From Limnovirga soli (lineage in GTDB: Bacteria > Bacteroidota > Bacteroidia > Chitinophagales > Chitinophagaceae): a stretch of 64,000 nucleotides of DNA. Below are positions 27,604 to 37,464 of the stretch, piece after piece. The translations under genes and the position numbers were made by a program. The notes under the pieces are model-generated. The model did no database searches, was not told the origin of the DNA, and was given only the letters and a program-made list of their open reading frames with translations. Position 1 is the first letter of the stretch. Each line of letters opens with the position of its first letter. The stretch covers positions 372,001 through 436,000 of the forward strand of contig NZ_WHPF01000004.1 of the NCBI RefSeq assembly GCF_013106755.1. Reading direction: 5' to 3'.

Positions 27604-29577
27604 ATGCTCGATGCAAAAATTCCTTCCGGCCCGTTAGATAGTAAATGGACAGATTATAAGGGCCATTGTAAACTGGTAAACCCGGCCAACAAACGTAAGC
27701 TGGAAGTAATAGTAGTAGGTACCGGTTTGGCCGGCGCATCTGCTGCTGCTGCCATGGGAGAACTGGGGTATAAAGTAAAAGCGTTTTGTTTTCAGGATTC
27801 TCCCCGCCGTGCACACTCAATTGCTGCACAGGGTGGTATTAATGCTGCCAAAAACTATCAGAACGATGGTGACAGTGTTTTCCGTTTGTTTTATGATACT
27901 ATTAAAGGAGGCGACTATCGAGCACGTGAATCAAATGTGCATCGTCTGGCCGAAGTAAGTGCCAATATTATTGATCAGTGCGTAGCACAAGGTGTACCAT
28001 TTGCCCGTGAATATGGTGGCATGTTAAGCAACCGTAGCTTTGGTGGTACCCAGGTACAAAGAACATTTTATGCTGCCGGACAAACCGGTCAGCAATTATT
28101 AATAGGTGCTTACCAGGCCCTTGAAAGGCAGGTAGCATTGGGTAATGTAAAAATGTATGCCCGCCACGAAATGCTGGATGTGGTAATGATTGATGGCAAA
28201 GCCCGTGGTATTATTGCCCGCAACCTGGTAAACGGCGAACTGGAAAGGCATTTTGGCCATGCAGTATTGTTATGTTCCGGTGGTTATGGCAATGTGTTTT
28301 ATTTATCTACCAATGCAATGGGTAGTAATGTTACCGCTGCATGGAAGGCGCATGTTAAAGGTGCTGCTTTTGCCAATCCCTGCTTTACACAAATTCACCC
28401 TACCTGTATACCGGTAAGTGGCGACCATCAAAGTAAACTAACCCTGATGAGTGAAAGTTTACGTAACGATGGCAGGATTTGGGTTCCCAAAAAGCAAGGC
28501 GATAATCGCAGCCCTGTTGACATAAAAGAAGAAGAAAGAGATTATTACCTGGAAAGAAGATACCCTGCTTTTGGTAATCTGGTACCAAGAGATGTGGCCA
28601 GCCGTGCCGCCAAAGAAAGATGTGATGCCGGTTATGGTGTTGGTACTTCCAAGCAAGCTGTATACCTGGATTATGCCGATGCCATTGTACGCTATGGTAA
28701 AATTGAAATAGGTAAACAAGGCCGTGAAAATGTAAGCGAAGAAGAAATTATCAAGCTGGGTAAAGAAGTAGTAAAAGAGAAATACGGTAACCTGTTTGAT
28801 ATGTATGCCAAGATTACCGGCGAAAATCCTTACGAAGTACCGATGCGTATTTACCCTGCTGTGCACTATACCATGGGCGGTTTATGGGTAGATTATGAAT
28901 TACAAACCACTTTACCCGGTGTATATGCATTGGGCGAAGCCAACTTTAGCGATCATGGTGCTAACCGTTTAGGTGCCAGTGCATTAATGCAGGGTTTGGC
29001 TGACGGTTACTTTGTAATTCCTTACACCATTGGCAATTACCTGGCCGATGAAATTTATAACAAACCGGTTTCCATCGAGCATCCTGCATTTAAAGAAGCA
29101 GAACAGGCCGTAAGCGACCGCATTAATACCTTAATGAATATCAAGGGCAGCCAAACTGTGGAAAGCTTCCACAAACGCCTGGGTAAAATTATGTGGGATA
29201 AATGTGGAATGGCCCGTAACGAAGCTGGTTTAAAAGAAGCTATACAGGAAATACAGGCATTGAAAAAAGAGTTCTGGAGCGATGTAAAAATACCTGGCGA
29301 AATAAACGAAATGAACCCCGAACTGGACAAAGCCGGTCGTGTGGCCGACTTTATAGAACTGGGCGAGTTAATGTGTAAAGATGCTTTAAACCGCAACGAA
29401 AGTTGTGGTGGTCACTTCCGCGAAGAATCGCAAACACCGGAAGGCGAAGCTTTACGTGATGATGCCAATTTTATGTATGTTGCCGCATGGGAATACAAAG
29501 CCGATAGCGAATGGGAACTACATAAAGAACCATTGGTGTACGATGTGGTAAAACCATCGCAACGTAGCTATAAATAG
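27604..29577 (+). CDS. sdhA: Succinate dehydrogenase/fumarate reductase flavoprotein subunit
   Basis: This 657-aa protein carries covalent FAD and the dicarboxylate site. The dinucleotide fold is [14 protein letters not shown] (37-50), the FAD-attachment region is [12 protein letters not shown], and catalytic residues lie in HPTCIP and [12 protein letters not shown]. The length matches the long Bacteroidota form. It interconverts succinate and fumarate at the inner face of the membrane, feeding or draining the menaquinone pool through SdhB and SdhC. SdhB follows after 62 bp. Confidence 0.97.
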   Translation: MLDAKIPSGPLDSKWTDYKGHCKLVNPANKRKLEVIVVGTGLAGASAAAAMGELGYKVKAFCFQDSPRRAHSIAAQGGINAAKNYQNDGDSVFRLFYDTIKGGDYRARESNVHRLAEVSANIIDQCVAQGVPFAREYGGMLSNRSFGGTQVQRTFYAAGQTGQQLLIGAYQALERQVALGNVKMYARHEMLDVVMIDGKARGIIARNLVNGELERHFGHAVLLCSGGYGNVFYLSTNAMGSNVTAAWKAHVKGAAFANPCFTQIHPTCIPVSGDHQSKLTLMSESLRNDGRIWVPKKQGDNRSPVDIKEEERDYYLERRYPAFGNLVPRDVASRAAKERCDAGYGVGTSKQAVYLDYADAIVRYGKIEIGKQGRENVSEEEIIKLGKEVVKEKYGNLFDMYAKITGENPYEVPMRIYPAVHYTMGGLWVDYELQTTLPGVYALGEANFSDHGANRLGASALMQGLADGYFVIPYTIGNYLADEIYNKPVSIEHPAFKEAEQAVSDRINTLMNIKGSQTVESFHKRLGKIMWDKCGMARNEAGLKEAIQEIQALKKEFWSDVKIPGEINEMNPELDKAGRVADFIELGELMCKDALNRNESCGGHFREESQTPEGEALRDDANFMYVAAWEYKADSEWELHKEPLVYDVVKPSQRSYK

Positions 29578-29639
29578 CAGTAACAACTGCCACCCATTTC
29601 AGGTTAATGAATTGTCTAATTTTTGACTAATTTTTTTAT

Positions 29640-30404
29640 ATGGAACATCAGAATATCAATCTGTCATTAAAAGTTTGGCGCCAGAAAAACAGTAACAGCA
29701 AAGGTGCTTTTGAAACATATAAGGTAAATAACATCTCTACCGAGATGAGCTTTTTGGAAATGTTCGACGTAATGAACGAAGAGCTTATTACCGAAGGCAA
29801 AGACCCCGTAACTTTCGATCATGATTGCCGTGAAGGTATTTGTGGTGCCTGCTCCATGTACATTAATGGTAAACCGCATGGTCCATGGGAAGCCAATACT
29901 ACCTGTCAGTTACACATGCGTGCCTTTAAAGATGGCGAAACCATTGTGGTAGAACCATGGCGCGCCAATGCATTTCCGGTTATAAAAGATTTAATGGTAG
30001 ACCGTTCTGCCTTCGATAGAATTATACAGGCAGGCGGTTATATCAGCGTAAATACTGGTAATGCCGTAGATGGTAATTCAATGCCCATAGAAAAAGATAA
30101 GGCCGATGCTTCTTTTGCAGCAGCCATGTGTATTGGTTGCGGTGCCTGTGTGGCCGCCTGTAAAAACAGCAGTGCCATGTTATTTCTTTCAGCCAAAGTA
30201 TCGCACCTGGCTTTATTGCCACAGGGCGATCCTGAACGTTCTACCCGTGTAATAAACATGGTAGCGCAAATGGATAAAGAAGGTTTTGGTGCCTGTACCA
30301 ATACCGGTGCCTGCGAAGCCACCTGCCCCAAAGAGATTTCTATTACCAATATTGCCCGCCTTAACCAGGAATATTTATTGGCCAGTTTTACTGCTGATAA
30401 ATAG
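29640..30404 (+). CDS. sdhB: Succinate dehydrogenase/fumarate reductase iron-sulfur subunit
   Basis: This 254-aa protein has three cluster sites: [2Fe-2S] in [20 protein letters not shown] with a later Cys, [4Fe-4S] in [11 protein letters not shown], and [3Fe-4S] in [12 protein letters not shown]. It carries electrons from the FAD of SdhA to the b haems of SdhC. It is the last gene of the sdh operon and is followed by a clear terminator. Confidence 0.97.
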   Translation: MEHQNINLSLKVWRQKNSNSKGAFETYKVNNISTEMSFLEMFDVMNEELITEGKDPVTFDHDCREGICGACSMYINGKPHGPWEANTTCQLHMRAFKDGETIVVEPWRANAFPVIKDLMVDRSAFDRIIQAGGYISVNTGNAVDGNSMPIEKDKADASFAAAMCIGCGACVAACKNSSAMLFLSAKVSHLALLPQGDPERSTRVINMVAQMDKEGFGACTNTGACEATCPKEISITNIARLNQEYLLASFTADK

Positions 30405-30426
30405 GTCAATACCAACTAAATAATAC

Positions 30427-30461
30427 AAAGCTGTTTCTATAAAAAAGAAGCAGCTTTTTTT
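30427..30461 (+). terminator. Intrinsic terminator of the sdh operon
   Basis: An 11-bp stem AAAGCTGTTTC / GAAGCAGCTTT (one G-U pair), with a 9-nt loop and a following T-run. Confidence 0.88.
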
Positions 30462-30485
30462 GTGCCCGGCAGTAGCGCCAGGCCC

Positions 30486-30513
30486 GGCTTTACTTGCGTC
30501 GCACACTTGTACG
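30486..30513 (+). repeat. Dispersed repeat, forward copy 6
   Basis: GGCTTTACTTGCGTCGCACA and on. The outer arm GTGCCCGGCAGTAGC lies just before it and the inner arm CTGGTAATGCTAATCAGC after it. Pairs with 30787 (327 bp overall, no gene inside). Confidence 0.9.
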
Positions 30514-30565
30514 TCTGGTAATGCTAATCAGCAATAAAATAGGTAATTCTTTCATGAGGCGGTTG

Positions 30566-30615
30566 TTTCTGTATCTCCTTCCAAGTCCTCGTATTCCAAC
30601 ACGGAGATACTGAAA
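30566..30615. repeat. Long imperfect hairpin
   Basis: TTTC-T-GTATCTCC (30566-30578) pairs with GGAGATAC-T-GAAA (30603-30615), giving a 12-bp stem with one mismatch and a 24-nt loop. There is no T-run, so it is not a standard terminator. It lies inside repeat pair 6. Confidence 0.6.
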
Positions 30616-30786
30616 TGAATTCATATATTTCGCTATTTTGGCCATTAGCCACTAGCCGTTAGCTTTTAGCCAAACAGTCAATCAGCTTTAGCTAGCAGCT
30701 AATAGGCAACAGCTCTACAGTTTTTCCAAAAAATCCCCAAACACACAAAATTCTACCCCTATATAAAGCTGCATATATAATCTAAC

Positions 30787-30812
30787 CGTACAAGAGTGCG
30801 ACGCAAGTAAAG
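30787..30812 (-). repeat. Dispersed repeat, reverse copy 6
   Basis: CGTACAAGAGTGCGACGCAA followed by GTAAAG; partner of 30486. The outer arm here is not well preserved. Confidence 0.88.
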
Positions 30813-30867
30813 TCTCCATATTTTTCAGTAGCTTGGCCCATCATTTTTTTAGTCTATTTATTCTACC

Positions 30868-33075
30868 ATGAAAAAAATATTGCTTTTATTACTGTTGCCT
30901 GTAAGTCTGCCTGCACTGGCACAACAACTTACTGATTTTGTTAATCCTTTTATTGGTACGGCTGCGCATGGCCATACTTATCCTGGTGCTACCATGCCCT
31001 TTGGTATGGTGCAATTGAGTCCGGATAATGGCACACAGGAATGGGATTGGTGTAGCGGGTATCATTATAGCGATTCGGTTATTCAGGGCTTTAGTCATAC
31101 CCATTTAAGCGGCACCGGCATTGGCGATTTGTGCGATATTTCGGTATTGCCCATGGTAAATAAACAGCCTATTGCAGGTAAAATTTTAAGTCCTTTTAGC
31201 CATACTACCGAGCAGGCAAAACCGGGCTATTATAGTGTGGTTTTGGAGGATAGTAAAATAAAAGCAGAATTAACGGCATCCGATTATTGTGGCTTTCACC
31301 GCTATACATTTCCTGAGGCCAGTAATGCCATCATCAGGTTCGATTTGGGTTTTGCCATTAACTGGGATGCACCCAATGAATGTTTTTTTAAACGTATAAA
31401 TGACAGCACATTTGTGGGTTACCGGTACAGCACCGGCTGGGCCAAAGACCAACGCGTTTATTTTGCTGTACGTACCAGTAAACCCGTAAAAACCGTAGCC
31501 AGTTTTGAGGGTGCCAACCGCACGGCCCGCGACTCAGTAAAAAACAAAACCGTAGTAGCCTGTTTATTATTTGATACAAAAGCAAATGAAGCCATAGAAA
31601 TGAAGGTGGCCCTCAGCTTTGCCAATATACAAGGCGCTATGGAAGCCTTGCAAAAAACAGGCAATATGTATTTTGATGAGGCCCGCAAAGCCGCCAATGC
31701 AGCCTGGGAAAAAGAGCTGGCCAAAGTAAAAATTAAAACCAGTGATGCTGCAGCCCGTACCATTTTTTATACAGCTTTATACCATAGTTTTTTGGCCCCT
31801 AATCAGTTTAACGATGTGTTGGGTAATTACAAAGGGGTAAAAGGTGCTTTGTTACATAGCAATACACCGGTGTATAGTGTAAGTTCCTTATGGGATGTGT
31901 TTAGGGCAGAGAATCCTTTGTTTACTTTATTGCAGCCGCAAAGGGTAACAGATATGGTAAACAGCTATCTTGCTTTTTACGATCAAAGTGGTTTATTGCC
32001 GGTGTGGGATTTACATTTTAACGAAACCAATACCATGACCGGTTATCATGCCATACCCATTATTGCTGATGCATTGCTAAAAGGGTTCAAAGGCATTGAT
32101 TCTATAAAAGCTTTTGAAGCCATGAAAAAAAGTGCCATGCAAAATATACGCGGCACTAATTTTTACCGGCAATATGGCTATGTACCCCAGGATAAATATG
32201 GCAGCAGTGTTACCGTTACACTGGAATATGCTTATGACGACTGGTGTATTGCCCAAGTGGCAAAACGACTTAAAAAAGATGAGGATTACAGCTATTTTAT
32301 GCAACGTGCCGGCAGCTGGCGCAACTTATTTGATAGTACCCTTGGTTTTGCCCGTGGTAAAAACAGCGATGGTAAATGGGTAGAGCCATTTGACCCTTAT
32401 TACTCAGAATACGATGGCGATAAATCTATGTATACAGAAGGCAATGCCTGGCAGCATAGCTGGTTTGTACCACAGGATGTGTACGGGCTTATCAACCGCT
32501 TTGGTAGCAATCAAACCTTTATACAAAAGCTGGATGAACTGTTTAGTGTTAGCACCAAATTAACCGGTGATCATGTTCCGGTAGACATTAGCGGATTAGT
32601 TGGCCAGTATGCCCATGGTAACGAGCCCAGTCACCATATTGCTTACCTGTATAATTATGCAGGTATGCCATCAAAAACGGCCGAGCGGGTAAACTATATC
32701 AACCGCAACCTGTACACCGCGCAACCCGATGGACTTTGCGGCAACGAAGATTGCGGACAAATGAGTGCCTGGTATGTGTGGAGTGCATTGGGTTTTTATC
32801 CGGTAAATACCGCCAGCGGTCAATATGTAATTGGCACCCCCATGATGAGTGAAGCCACCATTCAATTGCCTAATAACAAACTGTTTAAGGTGAGTGCCAA
32901 AAATGTATCTGCCACCAATATTTATATACAATCTGCCATGCTAAATGGCAAGCCTTATACAAAATCATTTATCAATCATCAGGATATTTTAAAAGGTGGC
33001 AGTCTGGTATTTGTAATGGGCAATCAGCCCTCAAAAACATGGGGCATTAAACCGGCAGATTATCCGGGTAAATAG
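30868..33075 (+). CDS. GH92-family alpha-mannosidase, exported
   Basis: This 735-aa protein has a signal peptide cleaved after LPALA. It has the N-terminal GH92 beta-domain (VNPFIGTAAHGHTYPGATMPFGMVQLSPD) and the catalytic alpha/alpha barrel with SLWDVFRAENPL, NAWQHSWFVPQD and NEPSHHIAYLYNYAG. GH92 enzymes are calcium-dependent exo-alpha-mannosidases, commonly alpha-1,2, that invert the anomeric configuration. It would trim mannose from glycans in the periplasm or at the surface. The acidic NEPS and NEDCGQMSAW segments carry the usual catalytic and calcium residues. No SusCD pair is nearby. Confidence 0.93.
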   Translation: MKKILLLLLLPVSLPALAQQLTDFVNPFIGTAAHGHTYPGATMPFGMVQLSPDNGTQEWDWCSGYHYSDSVIQGFSHTHLSGTGIGDLCDISVLPMVNKQPIAGKILSPFSHTTEQAKPGYYSVVLEDSKIKAELTASDYCGFHRYTFPEASNAIIRFDLGFAINWDAPNECFFKRINDSTFVGYRYSTGWAKDQRVYFAVRTSKPVKTVASFEGANRTARDSVKNKTVVACLLFDTKANEAIEMKVALSFANIQGAMEALQKTGNMYFDEARKAANAAWEKELAKVKIKTSDAAARTIFYTALYHSFLAPNQFNDVLGNYKGVKGALLHSNTPVYSVSSLWDVFRAENPLFTLLQPQRVTDMVNSYLAFYDQSGLLPVWDLHFNETNTMTGYHAIPIIADALLKGFKGIDSIKAFEAMKKSAMQNIRGTNFYRQYGYVPQDKYGSSVTVTLEYAYDDWCIAQVAKRLKKDEDYSYFMQRAGSWRNLFDSTLGFARGKNSDGKWVEPFDPYYSEYDGDKSMYTEGNAWQHSWFVPQDVYGLINRFGSNQTFIQKLDELFSVSTKLTGDHVPVDISGLVGQYAHGNEPSHHIAYLYNYAGMPSKTAERVNYINRNLYTAQPDGLCGNEDCGQMSAWYVWSALGFYPVNTASGQYVIGTPMMSEATIQLPNNKLFKVSAKNVSATNIYIQSAMLNGKPYTKSFINHQDILKGGSLVFVMGNQPSKTWGIKPADYPGK

Positions 33076-33135
33076 GGGAGGATTACTATTGTTTTTTTGT
33101 GCGTTTTTTTGTAACCGGCAGCAGATATTATATTT

Positions 33136-33180
33136 GGCTTTACTTGCCACGCTCGGTTTAGGGTTCCTCCTTTGTAGCAG
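33136..33180 (+). repeat. Dispersed repeat, decayed forward copy
   Basis: GGCTTTACTTGC is intact but the core then diverges (CACGCTCGGTTTAGGGTTCC) and ends with GTAGCAGCAAATAA, like the inner arm. No reverse partner is recognisable within the window. Confidence 0.55.
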
Positions 33181-33333
33181 CAAATAAATACAAAAACTAT
33201 ACAGGTATTTAATTGTTTACAGCAATATGCAGCACAGGGCTTATTTTGTATGCCTGTGTTAAAAAGCAAAACCAGGGTTGATGAATAGTACATTAGCCAA
33301 AACATTTACTCATCCATATTTTTTAAGCGATTC

Positions 33334-35235
33334 ATGCATAAAATATTCCTGTTCATTTGTATTGTTTGCTTTACTCAACAGGCTTTTGCCCAAATAAAAC
33401 CCATTAATACACAGGTGTTGGTAGTGGGTGGTACTACGGGCGGTACTGCTGCCGGTATTCAATCAGCCCGCAGTGGGGCTGCCACCATTATAGTGGAACA
33501 AACCCATATGCTGGGTGGTATGTTAACTGCGGCAGCCGTAAGTTGCACCGATGGTAATGATGGTTTAAAATCTGGTATATGGCAAGAATTCAGGGAGGCA
33601 TTGTACCTGCATTATGGTACTCGTAATTTGGCCAGTGGCTGGGTAAGCAATACTTGCTTTGAGCCACATGTTGGCGATAGCATTTTTAAATCATGGGCAG
33701 CACAAGAGAAAAACCTGCAGGTAATATATGGCTGGTATTTTAATAAAGCCATTGTGGCAAATAATAAAATAACAGGTGCCCAATTTATAAATGCCAAAGG
33801 GGAAAAATTAACCGTCCGCGCCACCATAGTAATCGATGCCACCGATCTGGGCGATGTATTTGCCTCCGCTGGAGCCGCCTTTGATTTGGGTATGGAAGAC
33901 AGCGCTTACTCCGGTGAATCCGAAGCAAGGGTAAAGAACGATATCATACAGGATTTAACCTGGGCTGCTGTATTAAAGGATTATGGTCCGGGTGCCAACA
34001 AAACTATTCCTGTACCGCAGGTATACGATCCTACCCAATATTATTGCAGTACCAAAGATGCGCCCTGTAATGCCAAGGCTTATCCATTGGGTACACAACA
34101 GGTATTAAACTATGGCAAACTAACCACCACCGATACTATGCATGCCAAATACATGCTAAACTGGCCGGTACATGGGAATGATTATTACCTGAATGTAGTA
34201 GCCATGAAACCCATTAAACGCGAAGCTGAATACCTGAAAGCCCGTAACCAAACCTTGGGTTTTATCTATTTTTTGCAAACACAACTGGGCTTTAAAAATA
34301 TAGGGTTGGCAGAGGATGAAGTAAATAATGGCATTGCATTGATGCCTTATCACCGCGAAGGCCGCCGGGTAAAGGGTGTGGTAAGGTTAACCATTAACCA
34401 CATTAAAACACCATTTAATTATGACTTGTATAAAACCGGTATTGCAGTAGGCGATTATCCGGTAGATCATCACCATGGCAAATACAATGGCATAGTTCCG
34501 GATATTGTTTTCCCCCAGGTGCCCTCATTTAATATTCCCTTGGGTGCATTAATACCCCAAACACTGGATGGTTTAATTGTTTGCGATAAGGGTATTTCTG
34601 TTTCCAATATTGCCAATGGCACCACCCGTTTACAGCCAGTAGTTTTATTAACCGGTCAGGCAGCAGGAATTATGGCGGCAGAGTGTATACAGCAAAAAAT
34701 ACAGCCACGCAATATTGAAGTAAGAAAGATACAGCAGGCATTGTTAGATTTGAATTGTTATATAATGCCCTATTGCGATGTAGACCCTACCGACCCCGCA
34801 TGGGAAGCCATACAAAAAACCGGCGCCATGGGTTTATTAAAAGGTGTTGGTAAAAGTATTGATTGGGAAAATAAAACCTATTTCTATCCAGATAGTGCTG
34901 TTGTAGGTGAGGAGTTTAGTATTGGGCTTCATTCCAATTTTGATAGTGTTGTTTTCGATAAAAACCTATTTAATAAACAACTTACCATTGACGATGCAAA
35001 AGATATCTTGTTAGATAATAGCCATTTGTTGTTTAATAAAATAGAATCTTCGCGTCCTGCACCAAAACCTTCCTTATTCTTTGATGCCCGGTTTTGGTAT
35101 GAAAAACTACACCTATCTAATTTTGACCTAAATCGTACTATTTCAAGAAAAGAACTTGCTGTTTTTCTAAATTATTATCAAGATTATTTTAAGACATACC
35201 CTTTGTCTTTAAAAGGAGAGATGATGACGAAGTAG
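33334..35235 (+). CDS. Exported FAD-dependent oxidoreductase (FAD_oxidored type)
   Basis: This 633-aa protein has a signal peptide ending QAFAQ. An FAD-binding fold follows at once (VLVVGGTTGGTAAGIQSARSG), with THMLGGMLTAAA and a later VVLLTGQAAGIMAAE segment, as in the pfam FAD_oxidored family. These secreted proteins are common beside glycosidases in Bacteroidota, but their substrates are unknown. The C-terminal 130 residues have no family I know and use codons less like the rest of the gene. The gene sits between a GH92 mannosidase and an Ldh-type dehydrogenase, possibly all in sugar use. Confidence 0.82.
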   Translation: MHKIFLFICIVCFTQQAFAQIKPINTQVLVVGGTTGGTAAGIQSARSGAATIIVEQTHMLGGMLTAAAVSCTDGNDGLKSGIWQEFREALYLHYGTRNLASGWVSNTCFEPHVGDSIFKSWAAQEKNLQVIYGWYFNKAIVANNKITGAQFINAKGEKLTVRATIVIDATDLGDVFASAGAAFDLGMEDSAYSGESEARVKNDIIQDLTWAAVLKDYGPGANKTIPVPQVYDPTQYYCSTKDAPCNAKAYPLGTQQVLNYGKLTTTDTMHAKYMLNWPVHGNDYYLNVVAMKPIKREAEYLKARNQTLGFIYFLQTQLGFKNIGLAEDEVNNGIALMPYHREGRRVKGVVRLTINHIKTPFNYDLYKTGIAVGDYPVDHHHGKYNGIVPDIVFPQVPSFNIPLGALIPQTLDGLIVCDKGISVSNIANGTTRLQPVVLLTGQAAGIMAAECIQQKIQPRNIEVRKIQQALLDLNCYIMPYCDVDPTDPAWEAIQKTGAMGLLKGVGKSIDWENKTYFYPDSAVVGEEFSIGLHSNFDSVVFDKNLFNKQLTIDDAKDILLDNSHLLFNKIESSRPAPKPSLFFDARFWYEKLHLSNFDLNRTISRKELAVFLNYYQDYFKTYPLSLKGEMMTK

Positions 35236-35307
35236 TATAGAGTTGACATCCTCCTACAAATTCATTTTATTATCTTGCGCCTCTTTTACCAGTATAATTA
35301 ATTTTTC

Positions 35308-36387
35308 ATGACGCTTTCCTACCAACAGCTTTATACGTTTACGCATGCTGTTTTTACTGCCATAGGTTGTTCCAATGAACATGCTACTACCGCCACCAAG
35401 GCCTTGCTTAGTGCAGATATACGCGGTATCGACAGCCATGGCGTTGCCCGCTTAAGTGGTTATGTACGCCTGTGGGAAGCCAAACGTATTAATGCCAATC
35501 CGGATATTCGCGTGGTATACGAAACCCCCTCTACTGCTGTAGTAGATGGCGATAGTGGCCTGGGTTTGGTAATTGCGCCTTATGCCATGCAGGTGGCCAT
35601 TGATAAAGCTGCCCAATGCGGCACCGGTTGGGTAAGTGTACGTAATACAAACCATTTTGGCATTGCAGGTTATCATGCTATGATGGCGTTGAATCACGAT
35701 ATGATTGGTATGGCTATGACCAATGCCAGCGCCCTTGTAGCGCCTACTTTTAGTATAGAACGTATGCTGGGTACCAACCCTATTGCAGTGGCCATACCTG
35801 CAAACAAGCAGCCGCCCTTCGTGGCCGATTTTGCAACAACCACTGCTGCCAATGGCAAGCTGGAAATATTACAAAGAAAAAATGCCGATACCCCCGAAGG
35901 CTGGGTACAGGATGCCGAAGGCAATACCTCAACAGACGCCAATATTCTTAAAAAAGCGGGTGCATTATTACCACTTGGCAGCGATCGGGAGCATGGCAGC
36001 CATAAAGGTTATGCGTTGGGTAGTATTGTAGATATTTTTTCTGCTGTATTAAGTGGGGCCAGTTATGGTCCATGGGCGCCTCCTTTTCCGGCCTATGTGC
36101 CAATGCCGCAAAATATGCCTGGCAAAGGTTTGGGGCATTTTTTTGGAGCCATGCGGGTAGACGCTTTTCGCCCGGCCAACGAATTTAAAATGCATATGGA
36201 TAACTGGATACAACGTTTTCGTTCTGCAACGCCAGCTCCCGGTCACGAACGCGTATTAATTCCCGGCGATCCTGAACGTGAAATGGAAGCCATTCGTATG
36301 CAGGAGGGGATTCCCCTGGTAGATAGTGTTGTAAGCGATTTGCAACAGGTGGCAGAAAAACTGGCTGTAATTTGGCCTAAGGATTAA
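35308..36387 (+). CDS. Ldh-family (malate/L-lactate/ureidoglycolate type) NAD(P)-dependent dehydrogenase
   Basis: This 359-aa protein is of the YlbC/YiaK-like Ldh_2 family, unrelated to classic lactate dehydrogenase. Hallmarks are ADIRGIDSHGVARLSGYV with the catalytic His, VRNTNHFGIAGYHAMMA, GTNPIAVAIPA and GSHKGYALGSIVDI. The family reduces or oxidises 2-oxo/2-hydroxy acids (malate, lactate, ureidoglycolate, diketogulonate) in the cytoplasm. The substrate is not predictable. The gene starts 72 bp after the FAD oxidoreductase and may be co-transcribed. Confidence 0.92.
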   Translation: MTLSYQQLYTFTHAVFTAIGCSNEHATTATKALLSADIRGIDSHGVARLSGYVRLWEAKRINANPDIRVVYETPSTAVVDGDSGLGLVIAPYAMQVAIDKAAQCGTGWVSVRNTNHFGIAGYHAMMALNHDMIGMAMTNASALVAPTFSIERMLGTNPIAVAIPANKQPPFVADFATTTAANGKLEILQRKNADTPEGWVQDAEGNTSTDANILKKAGALLPLGSDREHGSHKGYALGSIVDIFSAVLSGASYGPWAPPFPAYVPMPQNMPGKGLGHFFGAMRVDAFRPANEFKMHMDNWIQRFRSATPAPGHERVLIPGDPEREMEAIRMQEGIPLVDSVVSDLQQVAEKLAVIWPKD

Positions 36388-36420
36388 TATTTTTTGGCCC
36401 GGCAATAGCAACACTATTGA

Positions 36421-36447
36421 GCTTTACTTGCGTCGCACTCTTCAGGG
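36421..36447 (+). repeat. Dispersed repeat, forward copy 7
   Basis: GCTTTACTTGCGTCGCACTC then TTCAGGG. The outer arm GGCCCGGCAATAGCA begins at about 36396. With 37311-37337 it encloses one beta-barrel gene. Confidence 0.88.
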
Positions 36448-36490
36448 TCCTGGTTTTATGGCGGCAAAAAAATGCAAAAAAAATGGTGTA

Positions 36491-37189
36491 TTACTTTAAC
36501 TGGTAACTAATGCCAAAACGTAACAACCTTGCATAAGCTTCATTAATCCCGCCAATATATCCATCCATATAATTACCAAAGCCATGCGAGTAGGCAATAT
36601 AGATACCTGCTTTATGATAGCTAAATGTACCTTGTATGCGTGGCCTTATATCTGTGGTGATTGTTTTTCTGTCTGTATTGGTAGTAAAAATAGTACCATC
36701 TGTGGCGGTGGCACTGCCATTTTCTTTGGCACTAAGGCAATAAGCAAGATCCACACCACCGGTTATATCCAAATGAATTTTTTGCATATTAATTCTATAC
36801 CCGGCAAATGGAAATATATTAATGAATTTGTAATCAATATTTGTATGTCCATCCTTGGTAGTACCAGGTGTATACCCCGAAATGCCATTGATTAAAACAC
36901 GGCTGCTTTGTTTTTCATATCCTGCATCTATGCCAGCAATAAAGTGCTTAAAATAAATATGTTGTACACGGCCTGAAAGTCCGTATCCAAACCCGCTTTT
37001 AGCGCCATAGGGGTTATTGGTATACGCAATATTAAGATCGCTGCTGTAATTAATAAAAGAAGTATTTACGGCTGATATTCCGCTAAAAGAAAACAGCCCT
37101 GCATTTGCATTGATATACCAGTTGGTTTTTTGAGCAGAAGCATTAAAAACAAGCAATAAACAACAGTAACCAAGCAGTGCTTTTTTCAT
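36491..37189 (-). CDS. Outer-membrane beta-barrel protein
   Basis: This 232-aa protein has a signal peptide (MKKALLGYCCLLLVFNASAQ). The mature part alternates hydrophobic and polar residues in about eight to ten strands (NWYINANAGLFSFSG, IKFINIFPFAGYRINM, KAGIYIAYSHGFGNY) and ends in a strand, LLRFGISYQLK. This suits a small OmpW/OmpA-like porin or PorT-type barrel. I recognise no closer family. It stands alone between a forward and a reverse repeat copy, convergent with the Ldh gene and divergent from the SDR gene. Confidence 0.8.
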   Translation of the reverse strand: MKKALLGYCCLLLVFNASAQKTNWYINANAGLFSFSGISAVNTSFINYSSDLNIAYTNNPYGAKSGFGYGLSGRVQHIYFKHFIAGIDAGYEKQSSRVLINGISGYTPGTTKDGHTNIDYKFINIFPFAGYRINMQKIHLDITGGVDLAYCLSAKENGSATATDGTIFTTNTDRKTITTDIRPRIQGTFSYHKAGIYIAYSHGFGNYMDGYIGGINEAYARLLRFGISYQLK

Positions 37190-37310
37190 AAAGTGTATTT
37201 TTAAATCTATACCTGTTTTGCTGACAATAATTTTACTGTTACCGTTGCATAAATATAAAACTACTACCCTAATTTGTCACCAGTATTTTGCATTGCTGCC
37301 ATACAGGCGA

Positions 37311-37337
37311 ACGTACAAGAGTGCGACGCAAGTAATG
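37311..37337 (-). repeat. Dispersed repeat, reverse copy 7
   Basis: ACGTACAAGAGTGCGACGCA and on, with the outer arm GGGTAATGCCCGGCC at about 37347-37361. Partner of 36421 (917 bp apart overall). Confidence 0.9.
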
Positions 37338-37464
37338 TTGCTGCTTGGGTAATGCCCGGCCAAAAAAATGTATAGGCTTTGCAATTGCAAAATGCCATGT
37401 TTGCGTAGACTGATACAGAATTAACAGGATTGTTTTAGATTTAATTTTCAATTAATTAAGCTAT

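Larger units (their letters stand above)
30405..30867. other. Intergenic region with terminator, repeat pair, hairpin and TAGC-rich tract
   Basis: No gene is visible in these 463 bp. In order they hold the sdh terminator, a forward repeat (30486), a long hairpin (30566-30615), a tract of TTAGC/CTAGC repeats (about 30645-30705), the reverse repeat (30787) and the GH92 upstream region. Confidence 0.65.

Noticed and set aside
30868-33075. Polysaccharide utilisation locus of the SusCD type around the GH92, GH3 and sulfatase genes
   Set aside because: No SusC or SusD homologue is present in the window, and the genes are scattered with separate promoters and terminators.
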